DNA from: Cellulophaga sp. F20128
GTDB taxonomy: Bacteria; Bacteroidota; Bacteroidia; Flavobacteriales; Flavobacteriaceae
Length of the DNA stretch: 46,773 nt
NCBI RefSeq assembly: GCF_023015805.1
Contig: NZ_JALKBA010000023.1
Location: forward strand, 1-46,773
Reading direction: 5' to 3'
A program made the position numbers and the translations under genes. Below the pieces are notes generated by a model that did not search any database, was not told the origin of the DNA, and worked only from the letters and a program-made list of their open reading frames with translations. Positions 34,676 through 42,420 of the stretch are shown piece by piece (position 1 is the first letter of the stretch; every line of letters starts with the position of its first letter).

Positions 34676-35983
34676 ATGATTTTAGCTACAAGCACAATAG
34701 GTACAATTGTTATAACAGTAATAGCTTTTATGGTATTATTACTGTTACTAGTTGCTCTTTTACTTTTTACCAAAGAAAAATTATCTCCATCTGGTCCTGT
34801 TACCATAACTATAAATGGTGAGAAAAAGATAGAAGTGGGTTCTGGGAATTCATTATTGACCACTTTGGGTAATCAAAAAATATTTTTACCGTCTGCCTGT
34901 GGTGGTGGTGGTACTTGCATACAGTGTGAGTGTCACGTATTATCGGGTGGTGGGGAAGCGCTGCCAACAGAAACGCCACATTTTTCTAGAAGAGAATTGA
35001 GTCACGGTGTTCGTTTGGCTTGTCAGGTAAAAGTGAAGCAGGATATGGATATTACTATTCCTGAAGAAGTATTTGGTATAAAAAAATGGGAAGCTACCGT
35101 TGTTCGTAATTACAATGTTGCCTCTTTTATTAAAGAATTTGTTGTTGAAATCCCAGAAGATATGGGGTATAAGGCAGGTGGTTATATTCAAATCGAAATT
35201 CCTGAATGTGAAATTAAATATTCAGATATCGATATTACTGCACATCCTGAAGAACATGAAACACCAGATAAGTTTCAGGCAGAATGGGATAAATTTGGTT
35301 TATGGCCTTTGGCAATGAAGAATACCGAAACTGTAGAAAGAGCCTATTCTATGGCCTCTTTTCCAGCAGAAGGACGAGAAATTATGTTAAATGTACGTAT
35401 AGCAACCCCACCTTGGGATAGAGCTAAAAATGGGTGGATGGATGTAAATCCTGGTATAGCCTCATCGTATATTTTTGCACAAAAACCAGGGGATAAAGTT
35501 GTCATCTCAGGACCTTACGGCGAGTTCTTTATCAATGAGTCCGAATCTGAAATGTTATATGTTGGTGGTGGAGCAGGGATGGCGCCAATGCGTTCTCACT
35601 TGTATCATTTATTTAAAACTTTACGTACAGGTAGAAAAGTAACGTATTGGTACGGTGGTCGTTCTAAAAGAGAGTTGTTCTACTTAGAGCATTTCTATGA
35701 GTTAGAAAGAGAATTTCCTAACTTTAAATTCTATTTGGCACTTTCAGAGCCGATGGAAGAGGATAATTGGAAGGTCAAGGAGAATGTAGATGCTCCAGGT
35801 GATGGTTTTGTAGGTTTTATACACAATTGTGTTATCGATAACTATTTAAGTCACCATGAGTCTCCAGAGGATATTGAGTTGTATTTCTGTGGCCCGCCAT
35901 TAATGAACAAAGCTGTTCAGAAAATGGGTGAGGATTACGGTATACCAGATGAACATATACGTTTTGATGACTTTGGTGGATAA
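34676..35983 (+). CDS. nqrF: Na+-translocating NADH:quinone reductase subunit F
   Basis: The 435-aa subunit takes electrons from NADH. It has one N-terminal membrane helix (about 8-31). A [2Fe-2S] ferredoxin domain follows with ligands Cys75, Cys81, Cys84 and Cys116 (ACGGGGTCIQC and RLACQV). The FAD-binding motif is RAYSMASFPAEG near 222-233. The NADH-binding domain has LYVGGGAGMAPMRSHLYHLF and ends CGPPLMNKAVQKMGEDYGIPDEHIRFDDFGG. It is the last of the six contiguous nqr genes and is followed by a strong terminator. Confidence 0.97.
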   Translation: MILATSTIGTIVITVIAFMVLLLLLVALLLFTKEKLSPSGPVTITINGEKKIEVGSGNSLLTTLGNQKIFLPSACGGGGTCIQCECHVLSGGGEALPTETPHFSRRELSHGVRLACQVKVKQDMDITIPEEVFGIKKWEATVVRNYNVASFIKEFVVEIPEDMGYKAGGYIQIEIPECEIKYSDIDITAHPEEHETPDKFQAEWDKFGLWPLAMKNTETVERAYSMASFPAEGREIMLNVRIATPPWDRAKNGWMDVNPGIASSYIFAQKPGDKVVISGPYGEFFINESESEMLYVGGGAGMAPMRSHLYHLFKTLRTGRKVTYWYGGRSKRELFYLEHFYELEREFPNFKFYLALSEPMEEDNWKVKENVDAPGDGFVGFIHNCVIDNYLSHHESPEDIELYFCGPPLMNKAVQKMGEDYGIPDEHIRFDDFGG

Positions 35984-36000
35984 CCCGCAAATGAAATAAA

Positions 36001-36038
36001 ATAGAAAAGCCGATACAGCAATGTATCGGCTTTTCTAT
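36001..36038 (+). terminator. Rho-independent terminator of the nqr operon
   Basis: A 17-bp perfect stem (36001-36017 with 36022-36038) closes a GCAA (GNRA-type) tetraloop, with further T residues after it, 18 bases behind nqrF. It separates nqrA-F from the ankyrin genes. Confidence 0.92.
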
Positions 36039-36174
36039 TTTTTAGGGTGTAGCAATTGCCCGTGCACTTTAGCTGTTTCTTGTATAGGACTGCTCCTTTT
36101 GACGCTCCTTTGTTTTCAATCCATTAGTAGGTTAGCTACCGTTCACTCGTAAGATTCTACCGTTGGTCATAAAC

Positions 36175-36182
36175 TAGTTTTG
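36175..36182 (+). promoter_or_regulatory. TAnnTTTG -7 element, first ankyrin gene
   Basis: TAGTTTTG lies 64 nt before the first ankyrin gene start; exact consensus, no -33 at the usual distance. The 200-bp gap behind the nqr terminator holds nothing else recognisable. Confidence 0.5.
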
Positions 36183-36246
36183 GAAACAAACAAACTGCAA
36201 TACATTTACACCATAATCAATTCATCATCATTTAAAAACAACAATT

Positions 36247-36630
36247 ATGAAAAAATTTAGTATTGCATTCGGAATTTTATTTAGTGTTTTATCAGTAAGT
36301 GCAAAAACTACTGCAGACCCAATGAACGACAAAAAAGTGGTTAAAGAGACAACGAAGAATTTAACACCTTTAAATTTAGCAGTTGCCAAAGGAAATTACG
36401 TATTAACAGAGCAATTCTTAGCATACGGGTCAGATATCAATGAAGGCTCCAAAGTAATGGGGATGACTCCCTTAATGTATGCTGCTCGGTATAACAATGT
36501 AAAATTATTAAAATTGCTTATCGCCAATGGTGCGGAAGTAGAACTTACCTCTAAAGTAGGCGTTACGGCACTAGAATATGCCAAAATATCTAAGGCATCA
36601 GAAGCTGTTACTTATTTGTCAAGTTTATAA
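36247..36630 (+). CDS. Secreted mini ankyrin-repeat protein, copy 1
   Basis: The 127-aa protein has a signal peptide (MKKFSIAFGILFSVLSVSA) and then about two and a half ankyrin repeats. These are LTPLNLAVAKGNYVLTEQFLAYGSDIN, MTPLMYAARYNNVKLLKLLIANGAEVE and a final VTALEYAKISKASEAVTYL. Ankyrin repeats mediate protein binding, and an exported version would act in the periplasm; the partner is unknown. It is a clear paralogue of the next gene. The pair sits between the nqr operon and the NQR-linked small gene plus apbE, behind the nqr terminator and with its own promoter candidate. Confidence 0.85.
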   Translation: MKKFSIAFGILFSVLSVSAKTTADPMNDKKVVKETTKNLTPLNLAVAKGNYVLTEQFLAYGSDINEGSKVMGMTPLMYAARYNNVKLLKLLIANGAEVELTSKVGVTALEYAKISKASEAVTYLSSL

Positions 36631-36746
36631 CTGAAATGTTAAATAAATATTAATATGGATAAAAAGTGAAACAAAATTAATTTACGGTCGTCTCTATTAA
36701 TATAAATCAAAAGTTAAATCATTCATCACATCAAAAATCAATTATC

Positions 36747-37148
36747 ATGAGAAAATCAATTATCGCATTCGGAATTTTATTTAGTTTATTAGCAACAAGT
36801 GTATCTGCTAGTGCAGGCCCAGGATCTGACTCTAGTAAAGATAAAGATCTAAAAATTACCAAAACAACCATTAAAAATTTAGCACCCTTAAGTGTTGCTG
36901 TGGTTCAAGGTAATTATGAAATGACTCAAAAATTTTTAGAATTTGGGTCAGATATCAACCAAAAATCAGGAGCATTGGAAATGACGCCATTAATGTACGC
37001 TGCTAGATACAACAAAGTAGATTTGTTACAACTTTTAGTGGCGAATGGGGCCGACGTGGATGCTACTTCAAAAATTGGTGTTACAGCATTAAAGTACGCA
37101 AAAGCAGCCAATGCATATGCTGCAGTGAAGTACTTAAAGAGTCTTTAG
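36747..37148 (+). CDS. Secreted mini ankyrin-repeat protein, copy 2
   Basis: The 133-aa product matches copy 1 along its whole length: signal peptide (MRKSIIAFGILFSLLATSVSA), then LAPLSVAVVQGNYEMTQKFLEFGSDIN, MTPLMYAARYNKVDLLQLLVANGADVD and VTALKYAKAANAYAAVKYL. The spacer after the signal is a few residues longer and rich in Ser, Asp and Lys. DNA identity is highest in the signal-peptide region (36765-36785 is identical to 36265-36285), consistent with tandem duplication. A terminator follows. No separate consensus promoter is seen before it, so it may share the transcript of copy 1. Confidence 0.85.
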   Translation: MRKSIIAFGILFSLLATSVSASAGPGSDSSKDKDLKITKTTIKNLAPLSVAVVQGNYEMTQKFLEFGSDINQKSGALEMTPLMYAARYNKVDLLQLLVANGADVDATSKIGVTALKYAKAANAYAAVKYLKSL

Positions 37149-37181
37149 TGTATTGACTTTTAAAATTTAATTTAGTTAGAA

Positions 37182-37218
37182 AGAGATTGTCCTTTTAGTG
37201 GGGTAGTCTCTTTTTTTT
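37182..37218 (+). terminator. Rho-independent terminator behind the ankyrin pair
   Basis: Eleven-base arms (37182-37192 with 37201-37211) that pair fully with four G-U wobbles, followed by a run of eight T residues. It precedes the promoter of the next gene. Confidence 0.82.
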
Positions 37219-37222
37219 GTTC

Positions 37223-37230
37223 TAATTTTG
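37223..37230 (+). promoter_or_regulatory. TAnnTTTG -7 element just before the NQR-linked small gene
   Basis: TAATTTTG ends only four bases before the ATG at 37235. If used, transcription would begin at or next to the start codon, giving a leaderless mRNA. No -33 is evident because the terminator T-run occupies that space. Confidence 0.5.
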
Positions 37231-37234
37231 TAGT

Positions 37235-37594
37235 ATGGGAAAACCTTTATCGGCACAAGAACTACATAATTTAGCAATGAATATTGTTGGTAAGCAGTTA
37301 GAGGCAGAAGGATTTGAGTTTATGGGGGTTAATAGCCAGCCAAAGAAAAACCCACAATTTGTATGTCTAAAGGATAAGCAATTGCATTTTATTGTGGTCC
37401 GGGATATAGCATACCCAAACAACCCTAAGGTTTATGATGTTGCTTTTATGAAAAAAATGAAGGAGCATGCTGAAAAAATGGATGCCAAGACCTACTATGC
37501 CGGTGTAGGCTTATCAAATGCAGTTGATGGTAATTTGCCAGTTTACTTAAATGAAGAATATATTGTTGATTATGAAGGGCTTATTGAGATTTAA
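37235..37594 (+). CDS. Conserved NQR-linked cytosolic protein of unknown function
   Basis: The 119-aa soluble protein has no signal peptide or membrane segment and no iron-sulfur or flavin motif. It reads MGKPLSAQELHNLAMNIVGKQLEAEGFEF, then a mixed alpha/beta stretch (PQFVCLKDKQLHFIVVRDIAY) and MKKMKEHAEKMDAKTYYAGVGLSN. To my recollection, homologues sit between nqrF and apbE in other Bacteroidota and are sometimes misnamed NQR subunit F by position; true NqrF is encoded upstream. Its 3' end overlaps the apbE start, suggesting coupled translation and a role in NQR or ApbE biology. Function unknown. Confidence 0.85.
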   Translation: MGKPLSAQELHNLAMNIVGKQLEAEGFEFMGVNSQPKKNPQFVCLKDKQLHFIVVRDIAYPNNPKVYDVAFMKKMKEHAEKMDAKTYYAGVGLSNAVDGNLPVYLNEEYIVDYEGLIEI

Positions 37595-38606
37595 AATAAA
37601 AGGGGTTTTACTTTTAATGGTTGTTGCATTATTTTTTGGTTGTAAAAGAGGAAACTCCTCTAAAATAATTGAAAATAGAAATAACGGCCCAGCTCTTGGT
37701 ACCTCTTACAGTATCATTTATTTTTCTAACACTAAGTTAGATTATCAACGGGAAATTGATTCTGTTTTTGCAGTAATCAATCATTCTTTATCTACCTATA
37801 TACCAGACTCAGACATCTCCAAGATCAACCAAGGAGACTCTACTTTAAAAATAGATCATATGTTTACTGATGTATTTTTGCTCTCTAAAGAAATCCATGC
37901 AAAAACAAGTGGTTATTTTGACCCAACGGTTGGTGTTTTAGTCAATGCATGGGGTTTTGGTCCTGGTCAAAAAATAGAATTGGATAGTACTAGAGTAGAT
38001 AGTTTGTTACAATTTGTTGGGTTTCATAAGGTAGAACTTACCAATAAAGGAACAGTTCGGAAGCAGAGTCCTAGTATTAATTTCGATTTTAATGCTATTG
38101 CCAAAGGGTATAGTATTGATCGCTTAGCGGCAATGTTGGAGGCTAAGGGAGTAGAGAATTATTTAATTGAGGTAGGGGGTGAAATTACCGCAAAAGGAAA
38201 AAACGTTCTCAAAGATAAGAGTTGGGTTGTAGGCATTAATGATCCGCAAATTGAAGATAGAACGGAGTATAAGGCTGCTGTAGCTTTAAAAGACGTTTCT
38301 ATGGCTTCATCAGGGAACTACAGGCATTTTAGAATAGACGCTGTAACTGGTGAAAAATATGTACATACCTTAAACCCATTAACTGGCTTTACTAAAAATT
38401 CAAAGGTGTTGGCGACAACGGTAATTACAGACAATTGTGCCAAAGCAGATGGGTATGCCACTGCTTTTATGGCTATGGATTTGGAGGCTTCCAAAAAGAT
38501 CTTAGAAAAAGACAGTACACTAGAAGTGTATATGGTTTATTTGGATGAAAACGGGGAGGCTAAAGACTTTATGACCCAAGGTTTTAAATCCTTAATATTG
38601 CAATAG
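37572..38606 (+). CDS. apbE: FAD:protein FMN transferase (ApbE)
   Basis: The 344-aa enzyme attaches FMN through a phosphoester bond to a Thr of NqrB and NqrC. The N-terminus is a lipoprotein signal (VLLLMVVALFFGC), consistent with activity on the periplasmic side. Core motifs: ALGTSYSIIYF, TGYFDPTVGVLVNAWGFG-type segment (SGYFDPTVGVLVNAWGFGPG), FDFNAIAKGYSIDRLA, the VGGEITAKGKN flavin loop, MASSGNYRHF, and HTLNPLTGF with a late DGYATAFMAM. I start at MKGLLRFKIKG (37572), overlapping the previous gene by 23 bases; 37551 is an alternative. Its clustering with nqr genes fits its substrate. Confidence 0.95.
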   Translation: MKGLLRFKIKGVLLLMVVALFFGCKRGNSSKIIENRNNGPALGTSYSIIYFSNTKLDYQREIDSVFAVINHSLSTYIPDSDISKINQGDSTLKIDHMFTDVFLLSKEIHAKTSGYFDPTVGVLVNAWGFGPGQKIELDSTRVDSLLQFVGFHKVELTNKGTVRKQSPSINFDFNAIAKGYSIDRLAAMLEAKGVENYLIEVGGEITAKGKNVLKDKSWVVGINDPQIEDRTEYKAAVALKDVSMASSGNYRHFRIDAVTGEKYVHTLNPLTGFTKNSKVLATTVITDNCAKADGYATAFMAMDLEASKKILEKDSTLEVYMVYLDENGEAKDFMTQGFKSLILQ

Positions 38607-38608
38607 GT

Positions 38609-39373
38609 TTATTTTTTTACAATAGGAATAAGCTCACCTTTGGCGAGACAGTACTTGGTAACTGCTTCTTGGGAAAGGGTATTGGTGTAATCTACTTCTT
38701 CAACACCAAAACCAATGGCTCTTAATTTATTAAAATAATCTCTGCCATAAATGCGTACATGGTCGTATTGTCCAAAAATACGCGCCCGCTCTTTTCTGTC
38801 GGTTATGCTGTTGTCTTCAAAAGTAGTTTCTCTATTGAGATCTTGTGGAATTTGAAAAATTCCCCATCCACCAGGTTTTAAAACTCGATACAATTCTTGC
38901 ATTGCTTTGGTGTCATCTGGGATGTGTTCTAGCACGTGATTGCAAAAAATAATATCATAGGTGTTGTCCTTAAAAGGCAATTTGCAAATATCTGCTTTTA
39001 CATCTGCCAAGGGAGATTCTAAATCTGTTGTGGTATAGTCTAGATTCTTCATTTTCCGAAAACGTTTGTAAAACGCTTGTTCTGGTGCAAAATGCAAAAC
39101 CTTATGCGGTGCAGCGAAAAAATCTGTTTCGTTCTGTAGGTACAGCCATAGTAATCTGTGGCGTTCTAAGGAAAGTGTTGAAGGAGATAATACATTGTCT
39201 CGTTGCTTTTCATATCCATAGGGTAAAAAACTTCGAAAGCTTTTCTGGTCTATAGGGTCTGTATACTTCTTTCCTTTTAAATAAAGTGCTAAAACAGGCC
39301 GAATAACATAACTTAATTTAATTAGCCAAGGCCTGGGAACCAGATTAAGGATGTTTTTGAATGTTTTTTTCAA
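38609..39373 (-). CDS. Class I SAM-dependent methyltransferase, target unknown
   Basis: The 254-aa protein has a Methyltransf_11-type domain: KVLHFAPEQAFYKRF in place of motif I, then DYTTTDLESPLADVKADICKLPFKDNTYDIIFCNHVLEHIPDDTKAMQELYRVLKPGGWGIFQIP. The motif I region lacks the usual glycine-rich GxGxG loop (HFAPEQ is present instead), a variant found in some families acting on glycans or lipids; I infer no substrate. An N-terminal segment of about 80 residues precedes the domain. It is the last gene of gpmI-map-methyltransferase, 18 bases behind map, and is convergent with apbE with only two bases between stops. Confidence 0.85.
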   Translation of the reverse strand: MKKTFKNILNLVPRPWLIKLSYVIRPVLALYLKGKKYTDPIDQKSFRSFLPYGYEKQRDNVLSPSTLSLERHRLLWLYLQNETDFFAAPHKVLHFAPEQAFYKRFRKMKNLDYTTTDLESPLADVKADICKLPFKDNTYDIIFCNHVLEHIPDDTKAMQELYRVLKPGGWGIFQIPQDLNRETTFEDNSITDRKERARIFGQYDHVRIYGRDYFNKLRAIGFGVEEVDYTNTLSQEAVTKYCLAKGELIPIVKK

Positions 39374-39391
39374 GGGATAAAAGGCTAACGA

Positions 39392-40207
39392 TTAACTGTT
39401 GCTTATTTTTCTAAATTCATCTTCTTCATTGCTGGTTATTCCTAATGCTTCATAAATATAGTCAAAGGTAGATAGTAATTGTGGCTTACCATTTACTAAA
39501 GCAACATCGTGTTCAAAATGTGCACTAGGCTTGTTGTCTACAGTGGTTATGGTCCACCCATCATTGTGTTGTACAATTTTTCTGGTACCTTGATTAATCA
39601 TTGGCTCTATAGCAACCACCATACCATCTACAAATTTCTTACCTCTACCACGTTTTCCGTAATTTGGCATTTCTGGACCTTCATGCATTTGCTTGCCTAA
39701 ACCATGGCCTACAAGTTCACGAACCACTCCATATCCTTCGGCTTCGCAAAACTGTTGAATGGCAAAACCTACGTCGCCAACCCTATTACCTGCCTTAAAT
39801 TGGCGGATACCAACATAAAGCGATTGTTTGGTGATGTCTAGTAATTTTTTGGTGTCAGGATGTACTTCTCCCACCTCAAAAGTATAGGCGTGATCTCCGT
39901 AATATCCATTTTTTAATACCCCACAATCAATAGAAATAATATCCCCTTCTACCAAGGGAGTGTTGTTTGGGATTCCGTGAACTACCTGGTCGTTGGGACT
40001 CATGCAAAGGGTGTTTGGAAAATCATACAATCCTAGAAATCCTGGAATACCACCCTGGTCTCTTATGAATTCCTCTGCAATTTTATCTAACTTTAAAGTG
40101 GTAACACCAGGTTTAACTTCTTTGGCTATTTCGCCTAGGGTTTTGGAAACTATAAGCGCACTTTCGCGCATAATTTCAATTTCTTCAAGGGTTTTTATTT
40201 TTACCAT
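39392..40207 (-). CDS. map: Methionine aminopeptidase, type I
   Basis: The 271-aa metalloenzyme removes the initiator Met from new proteins. The pita-bread fold motifs are present: CMSPNDQVVHGIPN, the first metal Asp in EGDIISIDCGVLKNGYYGDHAYTFEVG, VRELVGHGLGKQMHEGPEMPNYG, the Glu in VVAIEPMINQG, and WTITTVDNKPSAHFEHDVAL. The start MVKIKTLEEIEIMRESALIV at 40207 is chosen because an exact -7 element lies 6 bases before it, and the longer frame from 40237 begins upstream of that element. It may also be cotranscribed with gpmI. Confidence 0.96.
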   Translation of the reverse strand: MVKIKTLEEIEIMRESALIVSKTLGEIAKEVKPGVTTLKLDKIAEEFIRDQGGIPGFLGLYDFPNTLCMSPNDQVVHGIPNNTPLVEGDIISIDCGVLKNGYYGDHAYTFEVGEVHPDTKKLLDITKQSLYVGIRQFKAGNRVGDVGFAIQQFCEAEGYGVVRELVGHGLGKQMHEGPEMPNYGKRGRGKKFVDGMVVAIEPMINQGTRKIVQHNDGWTITTVDNKPSAHFEHDVALVNGKPQLLSTFDYIYEALGITSNEEDEFRKISNS

Positions 40208-40213
40208 AGTTTG

Positions 40214-40221
40214 CAAAGTTA
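40214..40221 (-). promoter_or_regulatory. TAnnTTTG -7 element, map
   Basis: Reads TAACTTTG on the minus strand, ending six bases before the map ATG. Transcription would start within a few bases of the start codon. Confidence 0.55.
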
Positions 40222-40257
40222 AAACAATCTTGTACAATCATCTATAGATTGAAGATC

Positions 40258-41775
40258 TTAAACTAAAGAGTTTTGAGTCATTAATTTTGGTTGTTCAATA
40301 CCAATTAACTTTAATATGGTTGGTGCAATATCACCCAAAACACCATCGTTAATGTGCTTCAGTTCTTTGTCTACCAAAATTAAAGGAACTGGATTTGTAG
40401 TGTGTGCGGTGTTGGGGCTTCCATCAGGATTTACCATTGTTTCACAATTTCCGTGATCTGCAATTACCAGGGTAGTATACCCATTAGCTAAGGCAGTAGT
40501 GATTACAGATGCTGCACAGCTATCTACAGTTTCACAGGCTTTTATGGCTGCTTGCATATCACCTGTATGGCCCACCATATCCGGATTGGCGAAATTTAAA
40601 CAAACAAAATCGGCCTCCCCTTTTTCCAATTCTGGAATAATAGCATCCCTTATTTCAAAAGCACTCATTTCTGGTTGCAGGTCATAGGTCGCTACTTTTG
40701 GAGACGGACATAATATGCGCTTTTCTCCATCAAAAGGAACTTCTCGACCGCCGTTAAAGAAAAAAGTTACGTGTGGGTATTTTTCTGTTTCAGCAATACG
40801 TATTTGTTTTCTTCCCGCCTTAGAAAGTACCTCTCCCAAAGTTTCTTCAATATTGGCTTTGTCGTAAATAACAGCCACGTTTTTGTACGACTCATCATAA
40901 TTGGTCATAGTTACGTAATACAGCGATAGGGGGTGGGTGTTGTATTCGTGAAATACTTCCTGACTCAGCATTTGCGTTAATTCTCTTCCTCTATCTGTTC
41001 TAAAATTAAAGAATATAACAACATCATCCTCTTGTATTTTAGCAATGGGTGCATTGTTGCTGTCTGTTACAACAATGGGTTGTACAAACTCATCAGTAAT
41101 ATCATTGTCATAGCTGTTTTGTATTGCTTCTACGGGGTTGTTAGATAAACTCCCTGTATTGTGTACTAGAAGATCGTAGGCTAGTTTTACGCGTTCCCAT
41201 CGCTTGTCGCGATCCATGGCATAGTACCTTCCTATAATAGTAGCTAGTTGCGTTTTTTTACCGGCACAAAAGTTGGTTAAATCGGCTATGTAATTTTTAC
41301 CACTTTTAGGGTCTACATCTCTACCATCAGTAAAAGCGTGTACATATGATTTCTCGATACCGTAATTTTCTGCTGCGGTAATTAATCCTTTTAAATGCGT
41401 AGTGTGCGAGTGTACACCTCCATTACTTAGTAAGCCTAAAAAATGAATAGGCTTGTTGTTGTCTTTGGCGTGTTTAAAGGCGTCTTGCAATACTTTTTCA
41501 TCCTTTAAAGTATTTTCTTTGATAGCTAAGTTTATTTTAGCCAAATCTTGGTACACAATACGGCCTGCACCTAAATTCATATGTCCTACTTCACTGTTGC
41601 CCATTTGACCTTCTGGAAGTCCAACACTCATACCGTCGGTTAGTAAATTGGCATTGGCGTAATTTGTATATAAACTGTCTATAAATGGTGTGTTTGCATT
41701 TTCTATGGCAGAGACTTTAGGGTCTGGAGATTTTCCCCAACCATCTAAAATCATTAAAATAACTTTCTTATTCAT
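40258..41775 (-). CDS. gpmI: Phosphoglycerate mutase, 2,3-bisphosphoglycerate-independent
   Basis: The 505-aa manganese enzyme interconverts 3- and 2-phosphoglycerate. It is an alkaline-phosphatase-superfamily member with metal Asp11 in LMILDGWGKSP and phospho-serine Ser61 in GQMGNSEVGHMNLGAGR. HFLGLLSNGGVHSH, HAFTDGRDVDPKSG, CLNFANPDMVGHTGD and LVIADHGNCETM complete the active site. Length matches the standard enzyme. It is first of a likely operon with map (which also has its own promoter) and the methyltransferase. Confidence 0.97.
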   Translation of the reverse strand: MNKKVILMILDGWGKSPDPKVSAIENANTPFIDSLYTNYANANLLTDGMSVGLPEGQMGNSEVGHMNLGAGRIVYQDLAKINLAIKENTLKDEKVLQDAFKHAKDNNKPIHFLGLLSNGGVHSHTTHLKGLITAAENYGIEKSYVHAFTDGRDVDPKSGKNYIADLTNFCAGKKTQLATIIGRYYAMDRDKRWERVKLAYDLLVHNTGSLSNNPVEAIQNSYDNDITDEFVQPIVVTDSNNAPIAKIQEDDVVIFFNFRTDRGRELTQMLSQEVFHEYNTHPLSLYYVTMTNYDESYKNVAVIYDKANIEETLGEVLSKAGRKQIRIAETEKYPHVTFFFNGGREVPFDGEKRILCPSPKVATYDLQPEMSAFEIRDAIIPELEKGEADFVCLNFANPDMVGHTGDMQAAIKACETVDSCAASVITTALANGYTTLVIADHGNCETMVNPDGSPNTAHTTNPVPLILVDKELKHINDGVLGDIAPTILKLIGIEQPKLMTQNSLV

Positions 41776-41795
41776 GGTGTAAATTGTTTGCAGCT

Positions 41796-41803
41796 CAAAA
41801 ATA
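41796..41803 (-). promoter_or_regulatory. TAnnTTTG -7 element, gpmI
   Basis: Reads TATTTTTG on the minus strand, 20 nt before the gpmI start; exact consensus, -33 absent or degenerate. Confidence 0.58.
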
Positions 41804-42130
41804 CCATCATTTATTAAGTTTTAGAGCCTTTAGAGCTTCTTTTTTTAGATTTTTCAGATTCTGTCAAAGAGAAGTTGTTACTAAAACGATATCGCAAAAA
41901 AAAGGGAGTGCACAATATGATTTTTAAAAATACATATGCCCCAAATAATTGAGTGGTATTGATTGTTGCATAGGGTCATATCGCAATTTTATCGCGACTA
42001 GCAAGGAATTACACAAAGGCAAAAAAGGGAATGTATTCTCAAGAGGTAAAAAAAAATCCATTGAAATTAATCAATAGAATTTTATAAGTATATTGAAATA
42101 CCGTAATTGTGTTCTTGCAACTGGGTTGCC
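41804..42130. other. Intergenic region without recognised gene
   Basis: About 330 bases between the gpmI promoter and the 55-aa membrane protein gene. Only very short frames occur (for example 18 codons starting near 42030), with no support. TATCGC motifs recur (near 41889, 41979 and 41991) but without regular spacing. No terminator or RNA gene is evident. Confidence 0.5.
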
Positions 42131-42298
42131 TTAAAATCTAAATCCTGTAAATGCTCTGTATAAAAAAGCATAAACGGCAATAGAGATAAGTGCGAAGCAA
42201 AAAACAGAATATATTTTTAAAATTGTAACTGCTATACCTGGTTTGCAATCGTCAAATGCACTGAGGTAAATGTTTTTATAATGTAGTAGCCATTCCAT
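42131..42298 (-). CDS. Small single-span membrane protein, 55 aa (DUF6747-like)
   Basis: An ATG-to-TAA frame encodes 55 residues: MEWLLHYKNIYLSAFDDCKPG, a hydrophobic helix (IAVTILKIYSVFCFALISIAV, about 22-42), and a short tail YAFLYRAFTGFRF. The combination of an amphipathic start, one membrane helix and a FxxGFxF end resembles small flavobacterial membrane proteins that I recall as DUF6747; that assignment is from memory. An exact TAnnTTTG element lies 76 nt upstream. It stands alone between gpmI and the M48 peptidase gene. Function unknown. Confidence 0.68.
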   Translation of the reverse strand: MEWLLHYKNIYLSAFDDCKPGIAVTILKIYSVFCFALISIAVYAFLYRAFTGFRF

Positions 42299-42374
42299 AT
42301 CGTCTCATTTTTTGAATTATAAAAGTTCAAAGCAATAAGTGTATTAATGGTCAATATGTAAGCTTGGGGTGCTC

Positions 42375-42382
42375 CAAATTTA
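42375..42382 (-). promoter_or_regulatory. TAnnTTTG -7 element, 55-aa membrane protein
   Basis: Reads TAAATTTG on the minus strand, 76 nt before the small membrane protein gene. Exact consensus without a clear -33. Confidence 0.5.
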
Positions 42383-42420
42383 TGGAAAAAGAACGAGAAT
42401 AATGGGTTTTTAACGATTTT

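Noticed and set aside
38588-38640. CAATAGG direct repeat at the apbE-methyltransferase junction
   Set aside because: Two copies of seven bases in AT-rich sequence, partly coding; no known function and likely chance.
41880-42000. Recurring TATCGC motifs in the gap before gpmI
   Set aside because: Copies are irregular in spacing and orientation and have no relation to a promoter; probably chance.
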